NCBI GenBank assembly: GCA_017540565.1
Contig: JAFYAU010000015.1
Span: 1-37,793, forward strand
Direction: 5' to 3'
Origin: Oscillospiraceae bacterium
GTDB taxonomy: Bacteria; Bacillota; Clostridia; Oscillospirales; Oscillospiraceae
DNA length: 37,793 bases
In this document: piece after piece, positions 8,123 through 16,184 of the stretch
Layout: each line of letters begins with the position of its first letter
Numbering within the stretch: the stretch's first letter is position 1
Program-made: the position numbers and the translations under genes
The notes under the pieces: model-generated
What the model saw: the letters and a program-made list of their open reading frames with translations, nothing else
The model's database searches: none
Told to the model about the DNA's origin: nothing

Positions 8123-8160
8123 GGGGCCGCGGGGCCTGGGCTGCCGCGGTCCCTTTTCTT
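8123..8160 (+). terminator. Terminator-like hairpin inside the operon, between cdsA and dxr
   Basis: GGGGCCGCGG (8123-8132) pairs with CCGCGGTCCC (8144-8153) over ten base pairs (one G-U), with an eleven-base loop, followed by TTTTCTTT (8154-8161). This has the form of an intrinsic terminator and would reduce read-through into dxr-rseP-ispG-polC unless that block has its own promoter, which I could not identify in the 30 bases before dxr. Confidence 0.65.
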
Positions 8161-8191
8161 TCGGTATGTGACCGTGTTCGGGAGGTGGACC

Positions 8192-9346
8192 ATGACTGAA
8201 CAAAGGGTTGCCGTGCTCGGCTCCACAGGTTCCATCGGGACGCAGACGCTCGAGGTCTGCGGCCTTCTGGGGATGCGCGTGGAGGTGCTGTGCGCAGGCA
8301 GAAATATCGACATTCTGGAGGCACAGGCCAGACGCTGCCGCCCCTCCCTCGTGAGCGTGGCGGACATGGAGGCCGGAAACATCCTGAAAACGCGCCTAGC
8401 GGACATGCCCTGCCGTGTCGTGGCCGGTCCGGAGGCGGCCGAGGAGGCCGCGGCTTTCCCGGATGCGGACGTCGTGGTGACGGCAATGACCGGCACGGCG
8501 GGCCTGCTTCCCACCATGGCTGCAGTCCGCGGGGGAAAGAGGATCGCTCTGGCAAACAAGGAGACCCTTGTCTGTGCCGGACGCCTGGTCATGGACGAGG
8601 CGGCACGACATGGAGCGGAGATCGTTCCCGTGGACAGCGAGCATTCCGCCATTTTCCAGTCCATGGACAACCGGGCAGGTGTGCGTCCCGTCGGGATCAA
8701 GCTCACCGCATCAGGTGGTCCGTTCCGGGGCATGACCTGGGAGGAGGTGCGCTGTGCGCCTCCGGAAAAAGCGCTGAAGCATCCGAACTGGAGCATGGGC
8801 GCCAAGGTGACCATCGATTCGGCGACCATGATGAACAAGGGACTTGAGCTGATCGAGGCCATGCATCTGTTCGGCATGGCACCGGAAGATATAGAGATCC
8901 TGGTGCATCCGCAGAGCATCGTGCATTCCGCGGTGGAATACGCCGACGGCGCGGTGATCGCTCAGCTGGGGACGCCTGACATGCGCCTGCCCATACAGTA
9001 CGCGCTGACCTGGCCGGAACGTCTGCCCTGTCCCGCACCGCGGCTGGACCTCGCGAAGCTCGGCACGCTGACGTTCGAAAAGCCTGATCTCGGCACTTTC
9101 CGCTGCCTGAGACTGGCCATGGAAACGGCCGGGCGGGGAATGAGCGCCTGCTGCGCCATGAACGCGGCCAACGAGATCGCCGTGAGCCGATACCTGAAGG
9201 GAGAACTGACTTTCGGAGGCATCTACGAGACGGCGGCGTCCGTCACGGAACAACTCGCCGGAACGCCGGCAGATACATTGGAGGAGGTCCTTGCCCTGGA
9301 CGCGGAGGCCAGACGGCTCGCTTCGGGACAGGGGACAAGACAGTAA
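8192..9346 (+). CDS. dxr: 1-deoxy-D-xylulose 5-phosphate reductoisomerase
   Basis: 384 aa, normal length. Converts DXP to 2-C-methyl-D-erythritol 4-phosphate with NADPH, the first committed step of the non-mevalonate isoprenoid pathway. Seen: NADPH motif LGSTGSIGTQTLEV at residues 9-22, ALANKETLVCAG around 126-137, the metal and substrate block PVDSEHSAIFQSM around 149-161, TASGGPFR, NWSMGAKVTIDSATMMNKGL (the flexible loop and second metal region), and MNAANEIAV. ATG 8192 is preferred over GTG 8168 because GGGAGG (8180-8185) has the right spacing. Works in the same pathway as ispG, two genes downstream. Confidence 0.97.
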   Translation: MTEQRVAVLGSTGSIGTQTLEVCGLLGMRVEVLCAGRNIDILEAQARRCRPSLVSVADMEAGNILKTRLADMPCRVVAGPEAAEEAAAFPDADVVVTAMTGTAGLLPTMAAVRGGKRIALANKETLVCAGRLVMDEAARHGAEIVPVDSEHSAIFQSMDNRAGVRPVGIKLTASGGPFRGMTWEEVRCAPPEKALKHPNWSMGAKVTIDSATMMNKGLELIEAMHLFGMAPEDIEILVHPQSIVHSAVEYADGAVIAQLGTPDMRLPIQYALTWPERLPCPAPRLDLAKLGTLTFEKPDLGTFRCLRLAMETAGRGMSACCAMNAANEIAVSRYLKGELTFGGIYETAASVTEQLAGTPADTLEEVLALDAEARRLASGQGTRQ

Positions 9347-9348
9347 CA

Positions 9349-10407
9349 ATGAAGATCGTGTACATACTGATCGCCATCCTGGCGTTCGGGGTGCTCATTG
9401 CCGACCATGAGCTGGGCCATTTTCTGATGGCCCGCCTGTGTGGCGTGAAAGTGAATGAGTTTTCCATAGGAATGGGACCGGCCCTGCTGAAAAAGCAGGG
9501 AAAGGAGACCCTGTATTCCCTGCGGCTGGTACCCATCGGCGGCTACTGCGCCATGGAGGGCGAGGATGAGGAGACCGGAGACCCCCGGGCCTTCAGCGTT
9601 CAGAGACGCCTGAAAAAATTCGCGATCCTGGTGGCGGGAGCTTTCAACAACTTCCTGCTGGGCTTCGTGATCATCCTTCTGCTCGTCCTGCTGGTATACA
9701 ACAGCTTTGCCGTTCCCGTCATTGCCGGATTCGCCGACGGGTTTCCCCGGAACGGAGAGGCCGGCCTCATGGAGGGGGACACCATCTACAGCATCAACGG
9801 CTACCGGCTGTATTATTCGCAGGATATTTCCACCGCCGTGGGGCTGGACGACGACGGAGTGATGGACGTGGTCGTGATCCGGGACGGAAGGAAAGTCGCC
9901 CTGCCCAGGTACCGGCTGGAAGCCCGGGAGTACGACGGAGTGACCCGCCTCGGGATCGACCTGACACTGGTGAAGGCGACGCTTGGGGAGAAGCTGAAGT
10001 ACAGCTGCTATACGTGCTATAATTTCGTGCGCATGATCCGGATCAGTCTGCATATGCTGCTGACCGGAGCCGTCGGACTGAGGGACATGTCCGGACCCGT
10101 CGGCATCGTCAGCACCATCAGCCAGGTGGCCACGGAGTCGGAGAGCGTGGGGGAGGGCCTGCTGAACGTGCTGTATCTGGTGGCGTTCATCGCAGTGAAC
10201 CTGTCGGTGATGAATCTGCTGCCCATTCCGGCGCTGGACGGCGGCCGCATATTCTTTCTTGTAATAACGTGGGTGATCGAGAAGATCATCCGGCGCAGAT
10301 GCAATCCCCGCGTGGAAGGATACGTGCACTATGTGGGCATGATCCTGCTGCTCGGGCTGATGGCGGTAATCATGATAAGTGACGTGGTGAAGATTTTCCA
10401 TGGATAG
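9349..10407 (+). CDS. rseP: RIP-type site-2 zinc metalloprotease (RseP/RasP family)
   Basis: 352 aa intramembrane protease that cuts membrane-bound substrates such as anti-sigma factors and leftover signal peptides. Zinc motif HELGH is at residues 20-24 in the first membrane helix. A PDZ domain occupies about 125-200 (FPRNGEAGLMEGDTIYSING). The second motif, NLLPIPALDGGR, with the third zinc ligand Asp, is near 285-296, and LVEK-type C-terminal helices follow. It starts two bases after the dxr stop, with only a weak G-rich ribosome binding site (AGGGGA), and its end overlaps the ispG start by eight bases. The dxr-rseP-ispG order is common in clostridia. Confidence 0.95.
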   Translation: MKIVYILIAILAFGVLIADHELGHFLMARLCGVKVNEFSIGMGPALLKKQGKETLYSLRLVPIGGYCAMEGEDEETGDPRAFSVQRRLKKFAILVAGAFNNFLLGFVIILLLVLLVYNSFAVPVIAGFADGFPRNGEAGLMEGDTIYSINGYRLYYSQDISTAVGLDDDGVMDVVVIRDGRKVALPRYRLEAREYDGVTRLGIDLTLVKATLGEKLKYSCYTCYNFVRMIRISLHMLLTGAVGLRDMSGPVGIVSTISQVATESESVGEGLLNVLYLVAFIAVNLSVMNLLPIPALDGGRIFFLVITWVIEKIIRRRCNPRVEGYVHYVGMILLLGLMAVIMISDVVKIFHG

Positions 10408-11473
10408 CAGACAGATACTGGTAGGCGGCGTCGCCGTGGGCGGAGGTGCCCCGGTCAGCGTGCAGTCGATGACCAATACGAAGACGGAGGATGTGGAGAG
10501 CACGGTCGCGCAGATCCTGCGTCTGGAAGAGGCGGGCTGCGATATCGTGCGCGTGGCCATACCGAACATGGAAGCCGCAGAGGCGGTGGAGGCCATCAGG
10601 GAGCGTATCCATATCCCGCTGGTGGCGGATATCCACTTTGATTACCGGCTCGCGGTAGCCTGCGCCGAGCGGGGAGCGGACAAGATCCGCATCAACCCCG
10701 GAAACATCGGGGGAGAGGACCGGGTAAAGGCGGTCGTGGAGGCCTGCCGTTCCCGGAATATCCCCATCCGCATCGGCGTCAACGGGGGCAGCCTGGAACC
10801 GGCACTGCTGGAGAAATACGGCGGTCCCACGCCGGAGGCCATGACGGAATCGGCCATGGGGCACGTGAAGCTGCTGAACAGGTTCGGCTTCGACGATATC
10901 TGCATTTCCGTCAAGGCGTCCGATGTGCCTCTCACCGTGAAAGCCTACCGGCTTCTGCGGCAGATGACGGATTATCCTCTGCATCTGGGAGTCACGGAGG
11001 CCGGTACGGAATACGCCGGACTGGTGAAATCCGCCGTGGGGATCGGAACGCTGCTCAACGAGGGAATCGGGGACACGATACGCGTCTCGCTTACCGCTCC
11101 GCCGGAGCGGGAGGTGACGGCGGGCATCGCCATCCTGAAGGCGGCCGGCCTCCGCAAAGGCGGAGTGGAGTTCATCTCGTGTCCCAGCTGCGGACGCTGC
11201 CGCATCGACCTGATAGGAGTGGCCTCGGAGGCGGAACGCCGGTTGCGGAACGTGCGCAGGGATATCACCGTGGCGGTGATGGGCTGCGTCGTCAACGGAC
11301 CGGGAGAAGCTTCCCGCGCAGATTTCGGCATCGCCGGCGGCGACGGGGAGGGAGTGCTGTTCCGAAAGGGGCAGATCGTGAAGAAAGTGCCGAACGACCG
11401 GCTGGTCGATGAGCTCATGATGCTGATCGAAAGCACGCCGGAGGAAGAGCTGAGGAAGGAAGAACGTGGCTGA
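10400..11473 (+). CDS. ispG: 4-hydroxy-3-methylbut-2-enyl diphosphate synthase (flavodoxin/ferredoxin-dependent)
   Basis: 357 aa. Reduces and opens MEcPP to HMBPP, the penultimate step of the non-mevalonate pathway, using a [4Fe-4S] cluster. The N-terminal TIM barrel shows VSVQSMTNTKTEDVEST (about 17-33), LVADIHFDYRLA and DKIRINPGNIG. The C-terminal cluster domain has CPSCGRC at about 260-266 and MGCVVNGPGEA near 294-304, supplying the three Cys and one Glu ligands. The barrel is followed directly by the cluster domain without the insert seen in plants. It overlaps rseP upstream and polC downstream, so it lies within one tightly packed transcription unit. Confidence 0.97.
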   Translation: MDSRQILVGGVAVGGGAPVSVQSMTNTKTEDVESTVAQILRLEEAGCDIVRVAIPNMEAAEAVEAIRERIHIPLVADIHFDYRLAVACAERGADKIRINPGNIGGEDRVKAVVEACRSRNIPIRIGVNGGSLEPALLEKYGGPTPEAMTESAMGHVKLLNRFGFDDICISVKASDVPLTVKAYRLLRQMTDYPLHLGVTEAGTEYAGLVKSAVGIGTLLNEGIGDTIRVSLTAPPEREVTAGIAILKAAGLRKGGVEFISCPSCGRCRIDLIGVASEAERRLRNVRRDITVAVMGCVVNGPGEASRADFGIAGGDGEGVLFRKGQIVKKVPNDRLVDELMMLIESTPEEELRKEERG

Positions 11474-14400
11474 CCGCATACCGTTTTATGAGATGTTTCC
11501 CGGCTGCCGCCGATTCGACGGCAGCCTTGACGCGCTGCTTCAGGAGGCTTTTGTCACCTCCGCCGTGGCGGACAGGGAGGCCCGCACACTGGAGCTGGAG
11601 CTGCGTCTGACGGCGCCGATCCCGCCGGTGTACGTCGCCGCCGTGGAACAGGCTGTGGCAGAGGAATACTGCCTTTCGGCCGTGACGGTCACGCCGTCCT
11701 ACCCGAAACGGACCGCACCGAAGAAAAACGACGGGGCGGGGAAGGTGATCTTGGGCAAACAGCCGAAAAAAGCGCCGTCCATTACCCCTATGCGGGAGGT
11801 GGATCTGGACCTGGGCCACTGCACGGTGCAGGGAGAGGTGTTCGCCGTCAACCACCGGGAGATACCGAAAGCCAACGCCTGGGTCATCAACTTCGACATG
11901 ACCGACCATACGGGCTCCGTTCACGTGTCGCGCTTCATGCGCGAGGAGGGGGCGGGTGCCGTCGCTGCCGCCATCAGGGAGGGGATGACCCTTCTTGTGG
12001 GAGGCACGCTGGGCTACAGCAAGTTCGATCCCGACCTGACGCTGAGCCCGGAGCTCATCGTCACCGCCGAGCGCACCGAGCGCGAGGATCTGGCGGAGGA
12101 CAAGAGGGTCGAACTGCACCTGCATACCGTCATGTCCGCCATGGACGCGCTGACGGATACGGAGACCGTGATCAAGAGAGCCATCCGCTGGGGGCATCCC
12201 GCGATCGCCATTACGGATCACGGCGTCGCGCAGTCCTTCCCGGACGCCATGAAGGCGGCGGGGGACAAGATCAAGGTGCTGTACGGCGTGGAAGGATATT
12301 ATGTAAACGATGTTGACGACCGCGCAGCGGTATACGGTCCCGTAAAAGGGAGCCTGGCAGGGGAGATCGTCGCCTTCGATATCGAGACCACCGGACTGAA
12401 TACGGAGAAGGAGCGGATCACCGAGATCGGTGCCGTCCTGCTGAAAGACGGCGAGGAGATGGACCGGTTCCAGACGTTCGTGGATCCGGAAATGCCCATC
12501 CCGGCGGAGATCACGCGCCTCACCGGAATCAGGAACGAGGACGTGGCCGGGGCGCCCGGCCAGGAGGAGGCGGTGCGCCGGCTGCTGGCTTTTGCGGACG
12601 GACGTCCGCTGGCCGCCCACAATGCGGGATTCGACATCGGCTTTATCTATGAAGCATGCGAGAGATACGGCATTCCCTTCGAACCGGCATATGTGGATAC
12701 GCTGGCGCTGTCCAGAGCCCTGCTTCCGGATCTGAAGAACCACCGCCTGGATACGGTGGCGGACCGTCTGGGGTTGCCACAGTTCAATCATCACCGCGCT
12801 TCCGACGACGCGGTGACCGCCGGTCTGATCCTGAAGAAAATGCTTGAGATCCTCCGCGGAGAAGGCGTGGAGCGGGCGGAGGAGATCGATCCGTACCTGA
12901 CCGGACTGCGGCACGATGCCCTCATGAAGCGCAGATTCAAGCCCAATCATATCATTCTGTTGGTGAAGAGCCAGGCGGGCATCAAGAATCTGTACAGGAT
13001 CATCACCGACAGCCATCTGAAGTATTTCCACCGCTATCCCATCATGCCGAAGAGCCTGCTGATGCGCTGCCGGGAGGGACTGCTGATCGGCTCGGCCTGC
13101 GAGGCGGGCGAAGTGTTCCGGCTGATCTCCGATCACCGCAGCCGGCTCGAGCAGCGGCGTCTGGCGGAGTTTTACGATTATCTCGAGATTCAGCCCATCA
13201 GCAACAACCGGTTCATGCTGCGGGGAGAAAGGCCCCGCGCGGCAGACGAGGAGGAACTGAAGGACTTCAACCGGCGCGTCGTGGCGCTGGGAGAGGAGCT
13301 GGGTAAGCCGGTGGCCGCCACGGGGGACGTGCATTTCCTGGATCCGGAGGATGAGATCTTCCGCCACGTGCTGCTGACCGCCAAGGGCTTCGATGACGCG
13401 GACGAGGAACTGCCGCTGTATTTCCGCACAACCGACGAGATGCTGGAGGAATTCGCCTATCTGGGGCCCGAAAAGGCAAAAGAGGTGGTCATCACCGTGC
13501 CCCGCGCCATCGCCGACGCCTGCGAGACGGTCCGGCCGCTTCCGCCCAAGAAACTGTTTCCTCCCCGCATTGAGCACAGCGCCGACCAGCTCAAGGAACT
13601 GGTCTACGGACGCATGCGGGATCTCTACGGGGATCAGCCACCGGCCCTGGTCACGGAGCGCATAGAAACGGAACTGGAGGCCATCCTTGGCAGAAATTAC
13701 GACGTGATCTACATGAGCGCCCAGAAACTGGTGGCGGATTCTCTGGCCCACGGCTATCTGGTCGGCTCCCGGGGCAGCGTGGGTTCTTCACTGGTGGCGT
13801 ATATGAGCGGCATCACGGAAGTCAATTCCCTGCCGGCCCATTACAGGTGCCCTGTCTGCCGCCATACGGACTTTGAGGCCGGAGAGGGGTACGGGTGTGG
13901 AGCGGACATGCCGGACGCCGTATGCCCCGTATGCGGCGCACAGTACAGGAAAGAAGGCTTCTCCATCCCGTTCGAGACCTTCCTGGGATTCGGAGGAGAC
14001 AAAGTCCCGGATATAGACCTGAATTTCTCGGGCGAGTATCAGGCCAACGCCCACAAGTTCACCAACGAGCTGTTCGGAGCGGATCATGTCTTCCGCGCCG
14101 GAACGATTGGCACGGTGGCGGAGAAGACGGCCTTCGGATACGTCAAGAAGTACATGGAGGTCACGGGGAAGGAACTGTCCCATACGGAGGAAGCCCGGCT
14201 TGCCAAAGGGTGCGTCGGGGTCAAGAGGACGACCGGTCAGCATCCGGGAGGCCTCGTGGTCATTCCCCAGGACATGGAAATCACGGATTTCTGCCCGGCG
14301 CAGCATCCGGCGGACGATCCCGACAGCGATATCATCACGACCCACTTTGAATACCACTGCATGGAAGACAATCTCCTGAAGCTGGACGAACTCGGACATG

Positions 14401-15443
14401 ACGATCCGACGATGATACGCATGCTCGAGGATCTGACCGGCGTGAACGCCAAGGAGATCCCGCTGGACGATCCGGAGACCATGGCGTTGTTCCAGACGCC
14501 GGAAGCGCTCGGACTGGAAAGGGGAGATCCCATCATCGGCGAGACCGGATCCATCGGAATCCCGGAATTCGGTACGGACTTTACCCGCCAGATGCTGGTG
14601 GATACGAAGCCGGAGCGCTTCGATACCCTGGTGCGGCTGTCAGGCTTCTCGCACGGAACGGACGTGTGGCTGGGCAATGCGAAGGATCTGATCCTTTCGG
14701 GAACGGCCGACGTCAACCAGACCATCGGCTGCCGTGACGACATCATGCTGTATCTGATCTCCCGCGGTATGCCGGAAAAACGGAGCTTCAAGATCATGGA
14801 GGCCGTCCGCAAGGGCCGAGGGCTTCCGGAAGGGGCGGAGGAGGAGATGCGGGACGCCGGCGTTCCGGAATGGTATATCGACTCCTGCAAGAAGATCAAG
14901 TATCTGTTTCCCAAGGCCCATGCCGTCGCCTACGTGATGATGGCCTTCCGCATCGCTTGGTTCAAGGTCCACCGGCCGCTTGCTTTCTATGCGGCGTACT
15001 TCTACCGCCGCAGCGAGAAGGGGAACTTCGACGCTTCCCTCATGTGCTCCGGCGTGGAGCGGGTGCAGGCGAAGATCCGTGAGATCCGGGCGAACCCCGA
15101 TGCCACAGCAAAGGAAGAGGACCTGCTGACCACTCTGGAAGCGGTATACGAATACTACAGGCGGGGATTCTCCTTCGCTCCCATGGATCTGTACCGGTCG
15201 GAAGCCAAGCGCTTTCTGCCGGACTGGGAAGCCGGCACCCTCACGCCTCCGTTTGTCGCGATCAGCGGACTAGGGGAAGCGGCTGCCCTGGACATCGTGG
15301 AGCACAGAGAAGGAAACACGTTCGTTTCCATCGAGGAATTTGCCGCGGCCTGCGGGAAAGTGTCCCAGACGAACGTCGAGCAACTGAAGGAACTGGGGGC
15401 TCTGCAAGGGCTGCCGGACACCAGTCAGATGACACTTTTCTGA
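11466..15443 (+). CDS. polC: DNA polymerase III PolC-type alpha subunit
   Basis: 1325 aa. The replicative polymerase of low-GC Gram-positives, with a built-in proofreading exonuclease. Order: short N-terminal region 1-110; OB fold about 115-205; PHP domain beginning with HLHTVMSAMDAL near 217, split by the exonuclease insert (AFDIETTG at about 302, HNAGFD at about 385, HRASDD at about 443, all three Exo motifs with their acidic residues); second half of PHP; palm with YLVGSRGSVGSSLVAY near 760; a zinc knuckle CPVC...CPVCG near 795-825; catalytic PDIDLNFSGE near 847; C-terminal fingers and TLF end. Start is GTG 11466, with AGGAAGGA before it, overlapping ispG by eight bases. About 110 residues shorter at the N-terminus than the B. 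subtilis enzyme (1437 aa). Confidence 0.97.
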   Translation: MADRIPFYEMFPGCRRFDGSLDALLQEAFVTSAVADREARTLELELRLTAPIPPVYVAAVEQAVAEEYCLSAVTVTPSYPKRTAPKKNDGAGKVILGKQPKKAPSITPMREVDLDLGHCTVQGEVFAVNHREIPKANAWVINFDMTDHTGSVHVSRFMREEGAGAVAAAIREGMTLLVGGTLGYSKFDPDLTLSPELIVTAERTEREDLAEDKRVELHLHTVMSAMDALTDTETVIKRAIRWGHPAIAITDHGVAQSFPDAMKAAGDKIKVLYGVEGYYVNDVDDRAAVYGPVKGSLAGEIVAFDIETTGLNTEKERITEIGAVLLKDGEEMDRFQTFVDPEMPIPAEITRLTGIRNEDVAGAPGQEEAVRRLLAFADGRPLAAHNAGFDIGFIYEACERYGIPFEPAYVDTLALSRALLPDLKNHRLDTVADRLGLPQFNHHRASDDAVTAGLILKKMLEILRGEGVERAEEIDPYLTGLRHDALMKRRFKPNHIILLVKSQAGIKNLYRIITDSHLKYFHRYPIMPKSLLMRCREGLLIGSACEAGEVFRLISDHRSRLEQRRLAEFYDYLEIQPISNNRFMLRGERPRAADEEELKDFNRRVVALGEELGKPVAATGDVHFLDPEDEIFRHVLLTAKGFDDADEELPLYFRTTDEMLEEFAYLGPEKAKEVVITVPRAIADACETVRPLPPKKLFPPRIEHSADQLKELVYGRMRDLYGDQPPALVTERIETELEAILGRNYDVIYMSAQKLVADSLAHGYLVGSRGSVGSSLVAYMSGITEVNSLPAHYRCPVCRHTDFEAGEGYGCGADMPDAVCPVCGAQYRKEGFSIPFETFLGFGGDKVPDIDLNFSGEYQANAHKFTNELFGADHVFRAGTIGTVAEKTAFGYVKKYMEVTGKELSHTEEARLAKGCVGVKRTTGQHPGGLVVIPQDMEITDFCPAQHPADDPDSDIITTHFEYHCMEDNLLKLDELGHDDPTMIRMLEDLTGVNAKEIPLDDPETMALFQTPEALGLERGDPIIGETGSIGIPEFGTDFTRQMLVDTKPERFDTLVRLSGFSHGTDVWLGNAKDLILSGTADVNQTIGCRDDIMLYLISRGMPEKRSFKIMEAVRKGRGLPEGAEEEMRDAGVPEWYIDSCKKIKYLFPKAHAVAYVMMAFRIAWFKVHRPLAFYAAYFYRRSEKGNFDASLMCSGVERVQAKIREIRANPDATAKEEDLLTTLEAVYEYYRRGFSFAPMDLYRSEAKRFLPDWEAGTLTPPFVAISGLGEAAALDIVEHREGNTFVSIEEFAAACGKVSQTNVEQLKELGALQGLPDTSQMTLF

Positions 15444-15516
15444 ATGAAAAACCTTCAAAAGAGCAGAATTTTGTCTATTTTTCAGTAAACTTTTCTGTAC
15501 AAATGAAGGGTTTTTG

Positions 15517-15525
15517 TGCTATAAT
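15517..15525 (+). promoter_or_regulatory. Extended -10 promoter of the CarD-type gene
   Basis: TGC (15517-15519) directly followed by a consensus TATAAT (15520-15525). No good -35 at 17 bases (GTACAA), which fits an extended -10 promoter. The predicted start is near 15532. Upstream, AAAAACCTTCA (15447-15457) can pair with TGAAGGGTTTTT (15504-15515), so the end of the polC transcript may fold across this region. Confidence 0.7.
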
Positions 15526-15541
15526 ACATATGACAACTGGC

Positions 15542-15581
15542 AGTGTGCCTCGGCCGTGGTGGTTGGGGCACACTATTTTTT
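15542..15581 (+). terminator. Leader hairpin with U tract ahead of the CarD-type gene (possible attenuator)
   Basis: AGTGTGCC (15542-15549) pairs perfectly with GGCACACT (15567-15574) around a 17-base loop and is followed by ATTTTTT. It lies after the predicted transcription start and before the ribosome binding site GGGAGG (15588-15593), so it would end transcription prematurely unless it is melted or bypassed. It could also simply terminate polC read-through. Confidence 0.65.
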
Positions 15582-15600
15582 ATGAAAGGGAGGATGACCG

Positions 15601-16107
15601 GTGTTTCGTGTCGGGGAAGTGGTCCTGTTCGGAGCCGAGGGCGTTTTCCGCGTGGACGAGATAGCGCCGAAAAAAATCGGCAAGACGGTGACGGAATACT
15701 ATGTCCTCCGTTCCCTTTACCGTTCCAGCAACGTGCTGTATATTCCCGTCGGGCACGGCGGGCTGGAGGAAAAGATGTATCCCGTCATGTCCCGGAAGGA
15801 GATAGACGAACTGATCGACCGGCTTCCTTCGGCAGGCGTCAGCTGGGTGGACAACGAAAACGAACGCAAGCTGCGCTTCAAGGAGATCCTCTCCTGCGGC
15901 GACCGCATGGCGGTCGCAGGCCTGATCAAGACCCTGTACGAACACCGGCTGAATCAGGAAAAGACCGGAAAGAAAATGCACCTTTCCGACGAGCGTTTCC
16001 TGAAAGACGCGGAACGGCTGCTGTACGATGAGATCGCCCACGTCATGGAAATAGAACCGAATCAGGTGGTCAGCTACATAGGAGGCCGCCTGAATCCGAA
16101 AAACTGA
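15601..16107 (+). CDS. CarD family transcriptional regulator
   Basis: 168 aa, normal for CarD/CdnL-like proteins, which bind the RNA polymerase beta lobe through an N-terminal Tudor-like domain shared with the repair helicase Mfd and stabilise open promoter complexes. Residues 1-60 match that domain (FRVGEVVLFGAEGVFRVDEI, then YYVLRSLYRSSNVLYIPVG). The remainder is helical and charged (LRFKEILSCGDRMAVAGLIK, LSDERFLKDAERLLYDEIAH), the DNA-contacting helical domain. Start is GTG 15601, with GGGAGG eight bases upstream. It stands alone between polC and a convergent MATE gene, behind a leader with a terminator-like hairpin. Its target promoters are unknown. Confidence 0.88.
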   Translation: MFRVGEVVLFGAEGVFRVDEIAPKKIGKTVTEYYVLRSLYRSSNVLYIPVGHGGLEEKMYPVMSRKEIDELIDRLPSAGVSWVDNENERKLRFKEILSCGDRMAVAGLIKTLYEHRLNQEKTGKKMHLSDERFLKDAERLLYDEIAHVMEIEPNQVVSYIGGRLNPKN

Positions 16108-16111
16108 ACAG

Positions 16112-16141
16112 AAAAAGACCGGCTGCAGGCCGGTCTTTTTT
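16112..16141 (+). terminator. Bidirectional terminator between the CarD-type gene and the third MATE gene
   Basis: AAAAAGACCGGC (16112-16123) pairs with GCCGGTCTTTTT (16129-16140) over twelve base pairs with a five-base loop. U tracts occur on both strands, so it serves the two convergent genes. Confidence 0.92.
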
Positions 16142-16184
16142 GGCATATCCGGGCGGCCGACGGGCGGCTGCCAACGTTACTCTG

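Noticed and set aside
11415..13751. 778-codon open frame on the minus strand opposite polC
   Set aside because: Antisense shadow of the PHP and exonuclease domains, no motifs and no plausible ribosome binding site.
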